A DNA stretch of 64,000 bases from assembly GCF_002868735.1 (NCBI RefSeq), contig NZ_CP025612.1, positions 62,001 through 126,000 of the forward strand, in the 5' to 3' direction. Positions 8,088 to 15,624 of the stretch are shown here, in pieces. Position 1 is the first letter of the stretch, and each line of letters begins with the position of its first letter. The position numbers and the translations under genes were made by a program. Under the pieces are notes generated by a model that was not told the origin of the DNA, did not search any database, and saw only the letters and a program-made list of their open reading frames with translations. The stretch comes from Niveispirillum cyanobacteriorum. Lineage in GTDB: Bacteria > Pseudomonadota > Alphaproteobacteria > Azospirillales > Azospirillaceae.

Positions 8088-8141
8088 AATAGGAACATTC
8101 CTCTTTTGCAAGAGGATACTTCCTATTGGATTTTTCCTACA
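8088..8141. promoter_or_regulatory. Left operator region: three CI-type operator-like sites
   Basis: Three 18-bp sites fit the pattern GATAGGAA-N2-TTCCTATC: 8088-8105 (AATAGGAA-CA-TTCCTCTT), 8110-8127 (AAGAGGAT-AC-TTCCTATT) and 8124-8141 (TATTGGAT-TT-TTCCTACA). They fill the gap between cro (leftward) and cI (rightward). On the minus strand TATTAT (8091-8086) overlaps the first site and may be the -10 box of the leftward promoter. The last two sites overlap by 4 bases. Sites of this spacing suit cooperative dimers, as in lambda OR/OL. Confidence 0.75.
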
Positions 8142-8160
8142 GGCATCGGGAAGATGCGCC

Positions 8161-8874
8161 ATGGAACTCGATCAGCCACGCCTCAATATCCTTCGGCTTA
8201 TCGCTGACAGCGAAAGCGACATGGCAAACGTGTCGAAGGCTGTCGGTAAGAGCCATTCCTATCTTCAGCAGTACATTAAGCGGGGTTCGCCCAGGCATCT
8301 GCCGGAAGATGTCCGCGAGGCCCTGGCTAAATTCTTCGCTGTCGATGAGGCGTTGTTTAGATCTGGTGATGCTTCAGTGAAGGCCGCAGCCGAAAAGTGG
8401 GGCGATGGCGGCGATGACCGTGATCCGCCCGCCGCCGCGCAGGCGCCAGAATTCAATGATGCAATATCAGAGCTGGATATCAGAGCGTCAGCAGGGCCGG
8501 GCGCGCTTGTCGAATCCGACATAGAGGCCGTGATCGACCATTGGCGCATTCCGCCTGCGGTCCTGCGGAATCAGACCGCTTCAACCACGGGAAGCCTGAA
8601 GATCATCACCGTGAAGGGCGACAGCATGGCGCCCGACTTCATGCCCGGCGAACGCGTCCTTGTGGACACGGCAGACAAACTGCCCTCCCCCGCCGGCGTG
8701 TTTGTGCTGTGGGATGGTTTCGGGTTGGTGATCAAGCGGGTCGAAATGATCCCCTACTCCAACCCGCCCATGGCCCGGCTGATCAGCCGCAACAGCCAGT
8801 TCCAGGCCTATGAATGCCTGGCGGAAGAAGTGCAAATCAGTGGCCGCGTCATTGGGAAGTGGCACTGGACGTAA
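8161..8874 (+). CDS. CI-like phage repressor, S24 family
   Basis: The 237-residue protein has a helix-turn-helix N-terminus (MANVSKAVGKSHSYLQQYIK) and a C-terminal S24 domain with Ser155 in KGDSMAPDF and Lys192 in GLVIKRVEM, the Ser-Lys dyad used for self-cleavage in the RecA-stimulated SOS response. Ala111-Gly112 in RASAGPGA lies where LexA-type proteins are cut. It is expected to hold both early operons silent in the lysogen. ATG 8161 is chosen as the N-terminus of the helix-turn-helix; the frame extends upstream through the operators, which is not plausible. Confidence 0.92.
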   Translation: MELDQPRLNILRLIADSESDMANVSKAVGKSHSYLQQYIKRGSPRHLPEDVREALAKFFAVDEALFRSGDASVKAAAEKWGDGGDDRDPPAAAQAPEFNDAISELDIRASAGPGALVESDIEAVIDHWRIPPAVLRNQTASTTGSLKIITVKGDSMAPDFMPGERVLVDTADKLPSPAGVFVLWDGFGLVIKRVEMIPYSNPPMARLISRNSQFQAYECLAEEVQISGRVIGKWHWT

Positions 8875-8971
8875 TCGCTTTCTGGCCGCACGCCGGGTTG
8901 TCGTCATTGATTGGATAGATTTTCCGCCTGCCGTTTGCGAGGCGGCAACGCTTGGTATTGCCTCAAAGTGA

Positions 8972-9016
8972 AATAGGATTTTTCCGCTTGACTGATAGGA
9001 AGTTTCCTATCATTCT
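8972..9016 (+). promoter_or_regulatory. Rightward early promoter with two operator-like sites
   Basis: Site 8972-8989 is AATAGGAT-TT-TTCCGCTT and site 8994-9011 is GATAGGAA-GT-TTCCTATC, a perfect 8-bp inverted repeat around 2 bases. TTGACT (8988-8993) is a good -35 box; 17 bases on, CATTCT (9011-9016) is a weak -10. The perfect operator fills the spacer, so repressor binding would block polymerase. This makes it the likely promoter of the operon starting at 9161. Transcription start has not been shown. Confidence 0.72.
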
Positions 9017-9088
9017 CCCCCCGTCACCTGATCGACACCGGCTACAACGCCCCTAGGCGCCGCCCCGGATGCGTTGGGTGATGCCCGC

Positions 9089-9152
9089 CTCCCTGGGCAG
9101 GCCGACACGCAGCCCCTGTCGTGTCGGCCACCCGGGTGGCTGCCCCAGGGAG
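9089..9152 (+). ncRNA. Structured 5' leader hiding the ribosome binding site
   Basis: CTCCCTGGGCAG (9089-9100) pairs with CTG-C-CCCAGGGAG (9140-9152) in 12 base pairs with one bulged C. Inside it, GCCGACACG (9101-9109) pairs perfectly with CGTGTCGGC (9120-9128) around a 10-base loop, and CAC/GTG at 9129-9138 can form a third short arm. The AGGGAG that should serve as Shine-Dalgarno sequence for ATG 9161 lies in the closing stem. This predicts translational control of the rightward operon. I recognise no known riboswitch class. Confidence 0.65.
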
Positions 9153-9160
9153 ATCAAGAC

Positions 9161-9403
9161 ATGAACCCGAACAACACGGGGCGGCGTCGGCTGCCCCTCC
9201 TGCCGATGGCTGCCCTGATGGCCGCATCGGCCTGCACTGCGCCGCCGCCTGTCGATCCGTGCCTGCTGCGTCAGCAGCATGAAGATGGCAGCATCACCTG
9301 CCTGATCCCGCGCGGTGCAGCGCCGGCTCCTGCCGCCGCACCGGTCCCGGCCCGCACGCCGGTTGATCAGCTCCGCGCTGTTGGCGCAGGCGGTGCGGCA
9401 TGA
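9161..9403 (+). CDS. Small predicted lipoprotein, first gene of rightward operon
   Basis: The 80-residue product has a basic start (MNPNNTGRRRLPLLP), a short hydrophobic segment and an ASAC lipobox with Cys at about residue 24, followed by a short chain with two more Cys (DPCLLRQQHEDGSITC) and a Pro/Ala-rich end. It is probably a lipoprotein, acting at the cell envelope. ATG 9161 follows the structured leader. It ends at a GGTGCGGCATGA junction and shares ATGA with the next gene. Function unknown. Confidence 0.65.
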   Translation: MNPNNTGRRRLPLLPMAALMAASACTAPPPVDPCLLRQQHEDGSITCLIPRGAAPAPAAAPVPARTPVDQLRAVGAGGAA

Positions 9404-10140
9404 GCGACACTTCTCGGCCCCCAATGACCAGCGTCGATTTTGGCGAGGCAGTCGCGGCGGCTGTAGCCAGCATCCAGGCAAGCGGCGACATCGAAAGAAT
9501 TATTCGCGAACAGATGGTCAAGACCATCAAGTCGGTGGTGGAGAGTTCATTTGCCTCATACGGCAAGTTCGGCGAGGCCTTGAAGGCGGAGATTGCCGGC
9601 AGTCTGCGGATCGGTCCTGGCTCCCTTGGTTTGGACGGTTACAACCAGATGGTCCTGAATGTTTGCCGGCAAGTGCTGCATGAGCGTCTGGACAAGGATG
9701 GCCGCGCCGCTATTGAAGATGCACTGACGGAACTTTTAGGCGAGAAGCCTCCCGCCCACATCCGGCTGTCGGATCTGGCGAAGCAGTTCGGCGAATGGGC
9801 CCGCGACAATGCCCATCTTGGCAACGCTGCGATTGAACTTCGCCCTTCGCAATATGGGGCCCGTTGGCTCACTTTCGGCTTTAACAACAAATACGGCGCC
9901 CGATCCCTCGTTAGGGACAGTTGCGAAGAATCAGTTGCTCGCTTTGCCGTCCATGAAGACGGTCGCATGTATGGCCTGAACGTCGAGGGGATCGACGTTT
10001 CCAAAGCCATCTTCTTCGGCAGCGGTATCCGCGGCTTCCTTCGCACCCTGTTTCAGATGCAGGTGGCCGGCACCTCAGTCGAAATCGACACTGAGGCACC
10101 TGAAGATTTCATGCTCGTTGAAGTCGATAGCGACGACTGA
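9400..10140 (+). CDS. Hypothetical phage protein, 246 aa
   Basis: It starts at ATG 9400 in a 4-base overlap with the lipoprotein gene. Residues 10-60 are amphipathic helices (SIQASGDIERIIREQMVKTI), the middle is mixed alpha/beta, and the C-terminus is acidic (EAPEDFMLVEVDSDD). There is no signal peptide or membrane segment. Its helical start could mediate oligomerisation. No family is recognised. A non-coding stretch of about 95 bases follows. Confidence 0.7.
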   Translation: MSDTSRPPMTSVDFGEAVAAAVASIQASGDIERIIREQMVKTIKSVVESSFASYGKFGEALKAEIAGSLRIGPGSLGLDGYNQMVLNVCRQVLHERLDKDGRAAIEDALTELLGEKPPAHIRLSDLAKQFGEWARDNAHLGNAAIELRPSQYGARWLTFGFNNKYGARSLVRDSCEESVARFAVHEDGRMYGLNVEGIDVSKAIFFGSGIRGFLRTLFQMQVAGTSVEIDTEAPEDFMLVEVDSDD

Positions 10141-10237
10141 TCCCGCCCGCGCTGGGGCCTTCGGGCACGCGCGTTTCCTCCCCCAAAACTCCCCCGGCGG
10201 GCGACAGGCTGCCAGGGACCTTCTTCCGGAGGGGCAG

Positions 10238-10339
10238 ATGCACCGCAATCAATATCTGGTCATGGCCTGGGAAGCGTTCTGGATGACGGGCTTTTTCGCC
10301 ACCGTCCTGATCGCCCTGCCTTTGCTGCTGGAAAGCTGA
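10238..10339 (+). CDS. 33-aa single-span membrane peptide
   Basis: ATG 10238 is preceded by GGAGGGG at ideal distance. The peptide MHRNQYLVMAWEAFWMTG continues into a hydrophobic helix (FFATVLIALPLLL) and ends in ES, so it is one membrane span with a short cytoplasmic N-terminus. The longer frame upstream lacks support. Such small membrane peptides are common early phage products that alter host membrane proteins, but the role here is unknown. Confidence 0.55.
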   Translation: MHRNQYLVMAWEAFWMTGFFATVLIALPLLLES

Positions 10340-10346
10340 GGGCGCC

Positions 10347-10529
10347 ATGGATTTCATTCTGGACCTATATCAGCATCAGCAGACGCAGCGTGGCGCGGTC
10401 GTGCCGGGGGACATGGCGGTGTGCAACCGCTGCCCATCCAGCTTCATGATCTCGCAACGGCTGGCCGGTGACGGTATCGCCCTGGTCGACATGTTCGCGC
10501 GTGGCGCCGAACTGAACCGGTGGCCGTAA
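10347..10529 (+). CDS. Small phage protein, 60 aa
   Basis: The frame starts at ATG 10347 after GAGGGC and ends with a TAATG overlap into the next gene. The product has a CNRC pair at about residues 26-29 and is otherwise mixed. It is too short for a family call, but its tight coupling on both sides supports translation. Confidence 0.55.
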   Translation: MDFILDLYQHQQTQRGAVVPGDMAVCNRCPSSFMISQRLAGDGIALVDMFARGAELNRWP

Positions 10530-10849
10530 TGCAGCGCCCCACCCTGGCACTGATCCGCAACGGCCTCTCGGTCAGCATGGCCGAACCGGCCGTGCGCCTG
10601 ACGCTGCCCGGCATCGACCTTATCGTCGCCGATCTGCGCGGACAGCCGCGCGGCCGTGTTGGTGGGGCGCGTCATATCCGCGACTGGGTCATCTATGGCC
10701 GTCCTGGCGTGATCTGGTTTGGCCACGACCTGGGAGACAGCGTCGTTGGCCCCACCCGCATGCGATCCCAGGCCCTGACCCAGTTTGCCCGCGCCCTGTT
10801 TGATCTGGCCACCAATCCCGCTCCGGCGCCTGCCGCCGACCCGCGCTGA
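10529..10849 (+). CDS. Hypothetical phage protein, 106 aa
   Basis: ATG 10529 overlaps the previous stop (TAATG). The product is a small soluble protein with beta-rich N-terminus (LALIRNGLSVSMAEPAVRLTLP) and the phrase RDWVIYGRPGVIWFGHDLGD, then a helix and a Pro/Ala tail. It lies 10 bases before the sliding clamp gene. No family recognised. Confidence 0.62.
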   Translation: MQRPTLALIRNGLSVSMAEPAVRLTLPGIDLIVADLRGQPRGRVGGARHIRDWVIYGRPGVIWFGHDLGDSVVGPTRMRSQALTQFARALFDLATNPAPAPAADPR

Positions 10850-10859
10850 GGATACCAAG

Positions 10860-12089
10860 ATGCCCGACGCCCTCACCCTTGCCCCCGACCTCGCAAAACC
10901 CGCACAGGTCCCGCTCACGGCCACTGTGCAGGCCGGGGCGCTGCGTGCGGCATTGTCGTTCCTGCGTAAAGTGGCGGAGCGGCGGAGCACCCTGCCCATC
11001 CTGTCCCACATCCTGGTGCGCGGGGTGCCCGCACGGGGCGAGCGGCCCGCGCATCTGGACATGATCGCCACTGACATGGATATGCAGCTGCGCCGCACGG
11101 TGCGGGCCGATGTGCCGGCGGCGTTTGAGGGCACGCTTGATCCCTGGATCCTGGATCGCCTGCTGATGTCGCTGCCCCGGCTGGCCGATGTCACCCTGAC
11201 CCTGCACGGCGATACCTGGCTTGTCGATTGCCCCGCCGCCGCCATGCACGCCAAGAACCTGATGTGCCTGTCGGTCGATGATTTCCCGCTGCTTGATAAT
11301 GATCTGCGGGGACCGGTGGAGCCGGTGGAGATTGATGCGGCGGCGATGGCCGGCGCGCTGTCGCGCTGCGCCCCCTGCGCCGCCCGCGACAGTCACCGCT
11401 ATTACCTGAACGGCGTCTATCTGCACCCCGCTGACCGGGACGGCACGCCGCGCGTCACGGCGGTATCGACCGATGGCCATCGCCTGATGGTCACTGGCTT
11501 TGCGAGTGACCTGCCCTTGCCGAAGGATGGCATCATCGTGCCGCGCAAGGCCGTGACCTTGATCCTGCTGATGCTGGCGGGGCAGCAGACGGCCCTGTGC
11601 GCGGTGCCGCCGACCAAACGTGAGGGCCCCGCCGCCCTGGTGGTGCGGCTGGCCGACGGAACGGAGATCATCACCAGGACCATTGATGGCACCTTCCCGG
11701 ATTATCTGCGCGTCATCCCGCAGGGGGTGACCCGCACCCTGACCCTGCCGGCCGGCGATCTGCTGCGCGCCTTGCGGCTGGCTGCCGCCCCTATCCCCAG
11801 CAACACAAGCCCGGCCGTGCGGATCGCTGGTGTGGATGCAGGTCGGCTGGCCATCTCCACGGGCACACGGAGTGAAGATGGCAGCGTCACCGCGCATGTG
11901 TCGATGCAGGAACAGGGTGATCACCCCCCCCTGCCGGGAATCGGCCTCAACGCCGACTATCTGCGCGATGTCATCGACATTTTCGGCGGCGACAGCCTGA
12001 TCTGGCGCTTTACCGAAGCGGAATGTCCGCAGATTTTTACGGTGCCAGACAGCACCGACATCTGCGTCCAGATGCCGATGCGGGTGTGA
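10860..12089 (+). CDS. Phage-borne DnaN-like sliding clamp (DNA polymerase III beta)
   Basis: The 409-residue protein shows the three-domain pattern of bacterial beta clamps: LRAALSFLRKVAERRSTLPI near residue 30, MIATDMDMQLRRTVRA for domain 1, TAVSTDGHRLMVT and GIIVPRKAV for domain 2, and TIDGTFPDYLRVIP with a C-terminal CVQMPMRV, equivalent to the VMPMRL end of DnaN. Beta clamps encircle DNA and tether polymerases. It is longer than the usual 365-375 residues, mainly through an N-terminal extension and loops. A phage copy could replace or compete with the host clamp. Confidence 0.88.
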   Translation: MPDALTLAPDLAKPAQVPLTATVQAGALRAALSFLRKVAERRSTLPILSHILVRGVPARGERPAHLDMIATDMDMQLRRTVRADVPAAFEGTLDPWILDRLLMSLPRLADVTLTLHGDTWLVDCPAAAMHAKNLMCLSVDDFPLLDNDLRGPVEPVEIDAAAMAGALSRCAPCAARDSHRYYLNGVYLHPADRDGTPRVTAVSTDGHRLMVTGFASDLPLPKDGIIVPRKAVTLILLMLAGQQTALCAVPPTKREGPAALVVRLADGTEIITRTIDGTFPDYLRVIPQGVTRTLTLPAGDLLRALRLAAAPIPSNTSPAVRIAGVDAGRLAISTGTRSEDGSVTAHVSMQEQGDHPPLPGIGLNADYLRDVIDIFGGDSLIWRFTEAECPQIFTVPDSTDICVQMPMRV

Positions 12090-12096
12090 GGGCGCG

Positions 12097-12567
12097 ATGA
12101 TGCTGATCCCCAAAGCCAAACACCGCCGCGCCACCCGCCTGCGCACCCAGGTGCAGGATCATTACCGCGCCCTGCGCGGGGCAATGAACGCGGGCCAGGG
12201 TGGCGCCGCCATGATCGCCCTGGTCAATTGCTTCGCCATCGATGGCGATGTGATGCAGTGCCATTGCTGTGATCAGCGCCTGCATGTGACCCGCTGGCAG
12301 GAACCGTTCCGCCATGGGCTGGACGAAACCGGCATGGATTGCCCGCTGGCCGGCACTGACAATCCCTGGTCCCTGTGGTTCCAGGCTGCCGATCTGGTGC
12401 GCGGCATCGCCGACCGCACCGCCACCATGCGCCGCGCCCTCAACGCCGCCGCCGAGCGCTTCCGTGAGTACGAGGCACTGCACGCGGCCAAGCCGGACCC
12501 GGCGAAGGCCCAGCGCAACGCCGACATGGCGACCCTATGCGAAACCGCTCTGCGGGAGGGGCTGTGA
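12097..12567 (+). CDS. Hypothetical protein with a small Cys motif, 156 aa
   Basis: It starts at ATG 12097, 7 bases after the clamp gene. A CHCCDQRLHV motif at about residues 55-64, with another Cys about 25 residues on, suggests metal binding. The C-terminal half is helical (RRALNAAAERFREYEALHAA). It overlaps the DUF5131 gene by one base (TGATG). No family recognised. Confidence 0.62.
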   Translation: MMLIPKAKHRRATRLRTQVQDHYRALRGAMNAGQGGAAMIALVNCFAIDGDVMQCHCCDQRLHVTRWQEPFRHGLDETGMDCPLAGTDNPWSLWFQAADLVRGIADRTATMRRALNAAAERFREYEALHAAKPDPAKAQRNADMATLCETALREGL

Positions 12568-13643
12568 TGGGTGCAGACAGCAAGATCGAATGGACCGACT
12601 ACACCTTTAACCCCTGGCGCGGCTGCACGGCGATCAGTCCGGCTTGCGACCATTGCTATGCCAAGACGCTGGTGGAGGGCCGCCTGTCCGGCGATTTCAG
12701 CCAGCGTGCGCGCGCCGCTGACAGCACCTGGAAACAACCGCTGGCCTGGAACCGCAAGGCCGCCAAGTTGGGCATCCGCAAGCGCGTCTTTTGCGCCTCA
12801 TTGGCGGACGTGTTCGATAACCAGGTGCCGGACCAGTGGCGGATCGATCTGTGGGCGCTGATCCGCGCCACGCCGCACCTGGACTGGCTGCTGCTGACCA
12901 AGCGGCCGCAGAACATCTCGGGGATGCTGCCCGCCGATTGGGGTGATGGCTGGCCCAACGTCTGGCTGGGCGCCACGGTCGAGAACCAGACGGAGGCCGA
13001 CCGCCGCATCCCGCACCTGCTGCGGGCGCCGGCGGCGGTGCGGTTTCTGTCCTGTGAGCCGCTGTTGGGGTCGTTGGATATGAAGCGGTGGATAGCAGGT
13101 GGCCGGAAGGCCAGAAAACCTGACGGCACTGAATTCATCGCGCCACATTGGTACATGACACAATGCCGGTCCTGCGGCTGGATCGGTTCGTCCGAACTGT
13201 GCGGCACAGATGTTGATTGCGGTCAGGGCGACAGTGACGTGTATTGCCCAGCCTGTCACGCCGCCGGCTGCGACAATGAGATTGCGGGCCTGGATTGGGC
13301 GATCTGCGGCGGCGAAAGCGGCACCGGTGCCCGGCCCATGCATCCAGCGTGGGCACGGTCCCTGCGGGATCAGTGCGAGGCCGCCGGGATGCCGTTCTTC
13401 TTTAAGCAGTGGGGTGAGTGGCAGGCTTACTACGACCGCGATGTCGATGATCCCGACTGGCGGAAGTGTCCCCAGACGGATGGGCAGATGGGGCGCGGCG
13501 CTACTCGCTATCTCAATCTAGCCGGCGGCTGCGGTTTCCATGGAGACAAGCTGGTTGCATTCCGCAACGTCGGCAAGAAAGCCGCCGGTCGCCTGCTGGA
13601 TGGCCGCACCTGGGATCAGTTCCCGAAGGCAGGTGCGGCATGA
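12567..13643 (+). CDS. DUF5131 (phage Gp37/Gp68) family protein
   Basis: The 358-residue product starts GADSKIEWTDYTFNPWRGC and has Cys20, Cys27 and Cys30 (CDHCYAK), then DWLLLTKRP, NVWLGATVENQ, FLSCEPLLG and GESGTGARPMHPAW, the set of motifs of DUF5131. The Cys spacing recalls radical-SAM-type clusters, and the family is widespread in phages without a firmly known reaction. Between FLSCEPLLG and ICGGESG it contains about 70 extra residues with two CxxC pairs (CRSC and CPAC), probably an inserted zinc ribbon. Confidence 0.88.
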   Translation: MGADSKIEWTDYTFNPWRGCTAISPACDHCYAKTLVEGRLSGDFSQRARAADSTWKQPLAWNRKAAKLGIRKRVFCASLADVFDNQVPDQWRIDLWALIRATPHLDWLLLTKRPQNISGMLPADWGDGWPNVWLGATVENQTEADRRIPHLLRAPAAVRFLSCEPLLGSLDMKRWIAGGRKARKPDGTEFIAPHWYMTQCRSCGWIGSSELCGTDVDCGQGDSDVYCPACHAAGCDNEIAGLDWAICGGESGTGARPMHPAWARSLRDQCEAAGMPFFFKQWGEWQAYYDRDVDDPDWRKCPQTDGQMGRGATRYLNLAGGCGFHGDKLVAFRNVGKKAAGRLLDGRTWDQFPKAGAA

Positions 13644-13858
13644 CCCTACCCCTGACCGTAAAGGATCGCATGGAGGCCCTGGGCTGGACCTTTGATTGCG
13701 ACATTGATGACAGCGGCGGGCTTATCGCGGGCGCAATGAAGCTGGTCCGCACCAGCCCGACCGTTTCGCGGGTCACCGACTATCACACCGATCAGCAATT
13801 CAAGACTGACGTGGCCGCCTGCATGGCTGCGTGTCAGGCAGAGGAGGGCTGGGCATGA
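13640..13858 (+). CDS. Small phage protein, 72 aa
   Basis: ATG 13640 lies in a GGTGCGGCATGA junction and overlaps the previous stop. The product (MTLPLTVKDRMEALGWTFD) is a small acidic protein with AACMAACQAEEGW near its end. No family recognised; tight coupling supports expression. Confidence 0.6.
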   Translation: MTLPLTVKDRMEALGWTFDCDIDDSGGLIAGAMKLVRTSPTVSRVTDYHTDQQFKTDVAACMAACQAEEGWA

Positions 13859-14061
13859 ACATCCGCAAGGTCGATCCGCTAGGAACCGGCGTGCATGTAA
13901 CCGCCCTCCCCGATGGCCGGATCAAGCTGGAGGTCTGGGCAGAGGATCGCCCGCCGCAGGATGACCCCGACGTCTATTCCCTCACCATCCCGCAGGCCCT
14001 GGAGCTGACGTCAAAGCTGCCGGTCGCGGTCCGCAACACCCTGAAAGGATTGGTCGGATGA
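13855..14061 (+). CDS. Small phage protein, 68 aa
   Basis: It overlaps both neighbours by 4 bases. The sequence (HVTALPDGRIKLEVWAEDRP) suggests a beta-rich fold followed by one helix (TIPQALELTSKLPVAV). A SPOR-, KOW- or toxin-type motif is not seen. Function unknown. Confidence 0.6.
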   Translation: MNIRKVDPLGTGVHVTALPDGRIKLEVWAEDRPPQDDPDVYSLTIPQALELTSKLPVAVRNTLKGLVG

Positions 14062-14582
14062 GCGTAATACCGCCCCGCCCCCGCGTAACCGATCTGCCTA
14101 TCCGCATGGCTGCGGCCCGGAAAATCCTGCCGCGCATCTATGAATGGATGGGCAAAACCCGCGAAGAACATGACGATGACGCCGACAGCCTTGCCGGCCT
14201 GATGCTGGCCGGCGCTGACGGCTATCAGCTGGCCCGCGGCCTGGAGGATGAGTGGGGCATCCAGCCCAACGCCGATCTGGTCGATGTCCTGGGCATTGCT
14301 GGCGGCCAACTTGATATGGTTCACCGTGCGGCTGTTGTCGGCTGGGTCATTGCCAACGACATCAAAACCGACCTGCGCGTCGGCCAACGGGCACAGGTCA
14401 AGTCTGGCCCGGACGCGGGGGCCGTTGGCACTATTGTCCGCGTGATGCGGGAAACCGGCACCTTGCTGCTGTGCTGCGAGGGCTTGGGCCACGTCACGGA
14501 CGGCCCCGGCGTTCACGGCATCGTTTTGCCCTATGAGAATGTGGAGGCGGCACCCGCGCCCGCCCTGGAGGGTGCGGCATGA
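14058..14582 (+). CDS. Hypothetical protein with KOW-like segment, 174 aa
   Basis: The N-terminal 90 residues are helical (ADSLAGLMLAGADGYQLARG). Around residues 114-131, VGQRAQVKSGPDAGAVGTIV resembles a KOW-type beta strand motif used in RNA- or ribosome-binding proteins. The gene is translationally coupled on both sides and ends at a GGTGCGGCATGA junction. The KOW assignment is weak; function is unknown. Confidence 0.62.
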   Translation: MSVIPPRPRVTDLPIRMAAARKILPRIYEWMGKTREEHDDDADSLAGLMLAGADGYQLARGLEDEWGIQPNADLVDVLGIAGGQLDMVHRAAVVGWVIANDIKTDLRVGQRAQVKSGPDAGAVGTIVRVMRETGTLLLCCEGLGHVTDGPGVHGIVLPYENVEAAPAPALEGAA

Positions 14583-14998
14583 CCGACGCCATGACCACCA
14601 CCATCAAGGTCGAGGGCCAAACCCCCACAGAATTCCTGACCTTTTGGCTTCGCCTGGCGCAGGTCAAGGGCATGGTCGCCTCTGCTGGCGTAGCCCGCGA
14701 CGACATCGCAACCGCCATCAATGCCCTGATTGCGGAGAATGACCGGCTCCGCGCCCTGGCCAAGGCTGGGTACGAGCTTTCTACCTATGCGTCCTGCATC
14801 AGCTGGGATGGCGACCGCAATCGGGGCGAATGGCTGGAAGACCTTCACAAGGATATCAGCGCGCTTCAGGCCTTGGCCATTGAGATCGGCGTGGCGTCCC
14901 CCGGCGGGGTCAGCATTGATGACAAGCGCATCGTCCGTGAGATCGCGAAGGCCAAGGCCTTCGACGCCGCAGAAGACGCGGAGGCGGAACGGTCATGA
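14579..14998 (+). CDS. Hypothetical helical phage protein, 139 aa
   Basis: ATG 14579 follows the GGTGCGGC junction. The protein is helical throughout (GVARDDIATAINALIAENDR, LHKDISALQALAIEIG) with a charged C-terminus (AKAFDAAEDAEAERS). Coiled-coil interaction is possible. It overlaps the sulfotransferase-like gene by 4 bases. No family recognised. Confidence 0.6.
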   Translation: MTDAMTTTIKVEGQTPTEFLTFWLRLAQVKGMVASAGVARDDIATAINALIAENDRLRALAKAGYELSTYASCISWDGDRNRGEWLEDLHKDISALQALAIEIGVASPGGVSIDDKRIVREIAKAKAFDAAEDAEAERS

Positions 14999-15624
14999 CC
15001 CACCCCACCTATCTCATCTGCGGCTTTGGTCGCTGCGGTTCCAGCATGGTGATGCAGATGCTGCATGCGGGCGGAATTCACTGTGTCGGCGATTGGCCGG
15101 ATTTCGAGGCACCGGGCATTGAAACGGTGGCGACCATGTTGCGACAGCCACCGACAACGGCCATGGATGGTGTGGCCGTCAAGATCCTGGATGCCACGTC
15201 GCGCCATGATTTCGACCTGCCCAAACGCGGCACCGGCTACCGCGCTCTGTGGCTGGACCGCAACCCGGACCAACAGGCCCGTAGCGCCTGCAAATTCATG
15301 GCAGCGACCAACAGTTTCCCGCCCGGTAACCGGCAGCATCAGCGCGCCCTGCGTGCGCAGTTGGCGAAATCCTACACGGACGACCGCGCCATGTGCATCA
15401 CCCGCCTGCACCGCATCTGCGGGCAGCAGCCGCTGATCCTGACCTTTGAGAACATCCTGCGCGACCCCGCCCGCATCGCCTCAAAGCTGGCCGCCTGGAC
15501 CGGCCGGCAACTGGACGAACGCCGCATGGCCCGGCAGGTCGTCCCCCGCACGCCCAACTGCCTGCCGGGCCTGCTGGAACTGGCGCAACTCTTTGACCGG
15601 CGCGCGGCGCAGGGTGGTGCATGA
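14995..15624 (+). CDS. Sulfotransferase-like P-loop protein
   Basis: The 209-residue protein begins with YLICGFGRCGSSMVMQML, which matches the PAPS-binding loop of sulfotransferases (G-x-x-R-S/C-G-S/T-S). Further on, YRALWLDRNPDQQARSACK fits the second PAPS-contact segment, and LILTFENILRDPARIASKLA fits the C-terminal part of the family. Known sulfotransferases move a sulfuryl group to carbohydrates, lipids or proteins. In a phage, surface modification of host or virion is possible, but the acceptor is unknown. Confidence 0.65.
   Translation: MTHPTYLICGFGRCGSSMVMQMLHAGGIHCVGDWPDFEAPGIETVATMLRQPPTTAMDGVAVKILDATSRHDFDLPKRGTGYRALWLDRNPDQQARSACKFMAATNSFPPGNRQHQRALRAQLAKSYTDDRAMCITRLHRICGQQPLILTFENILRDPARIASKLAAWTGRQLDERRMARQVVPRTPNCLPGLLELAQLFDRRAAQGGA

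Noticed and set aside
14058-14582. NusG/KOW anti-terminator
   Set aside because: Only a short KOW-like stretch is seen; the NusG N-terminal domain is missing.
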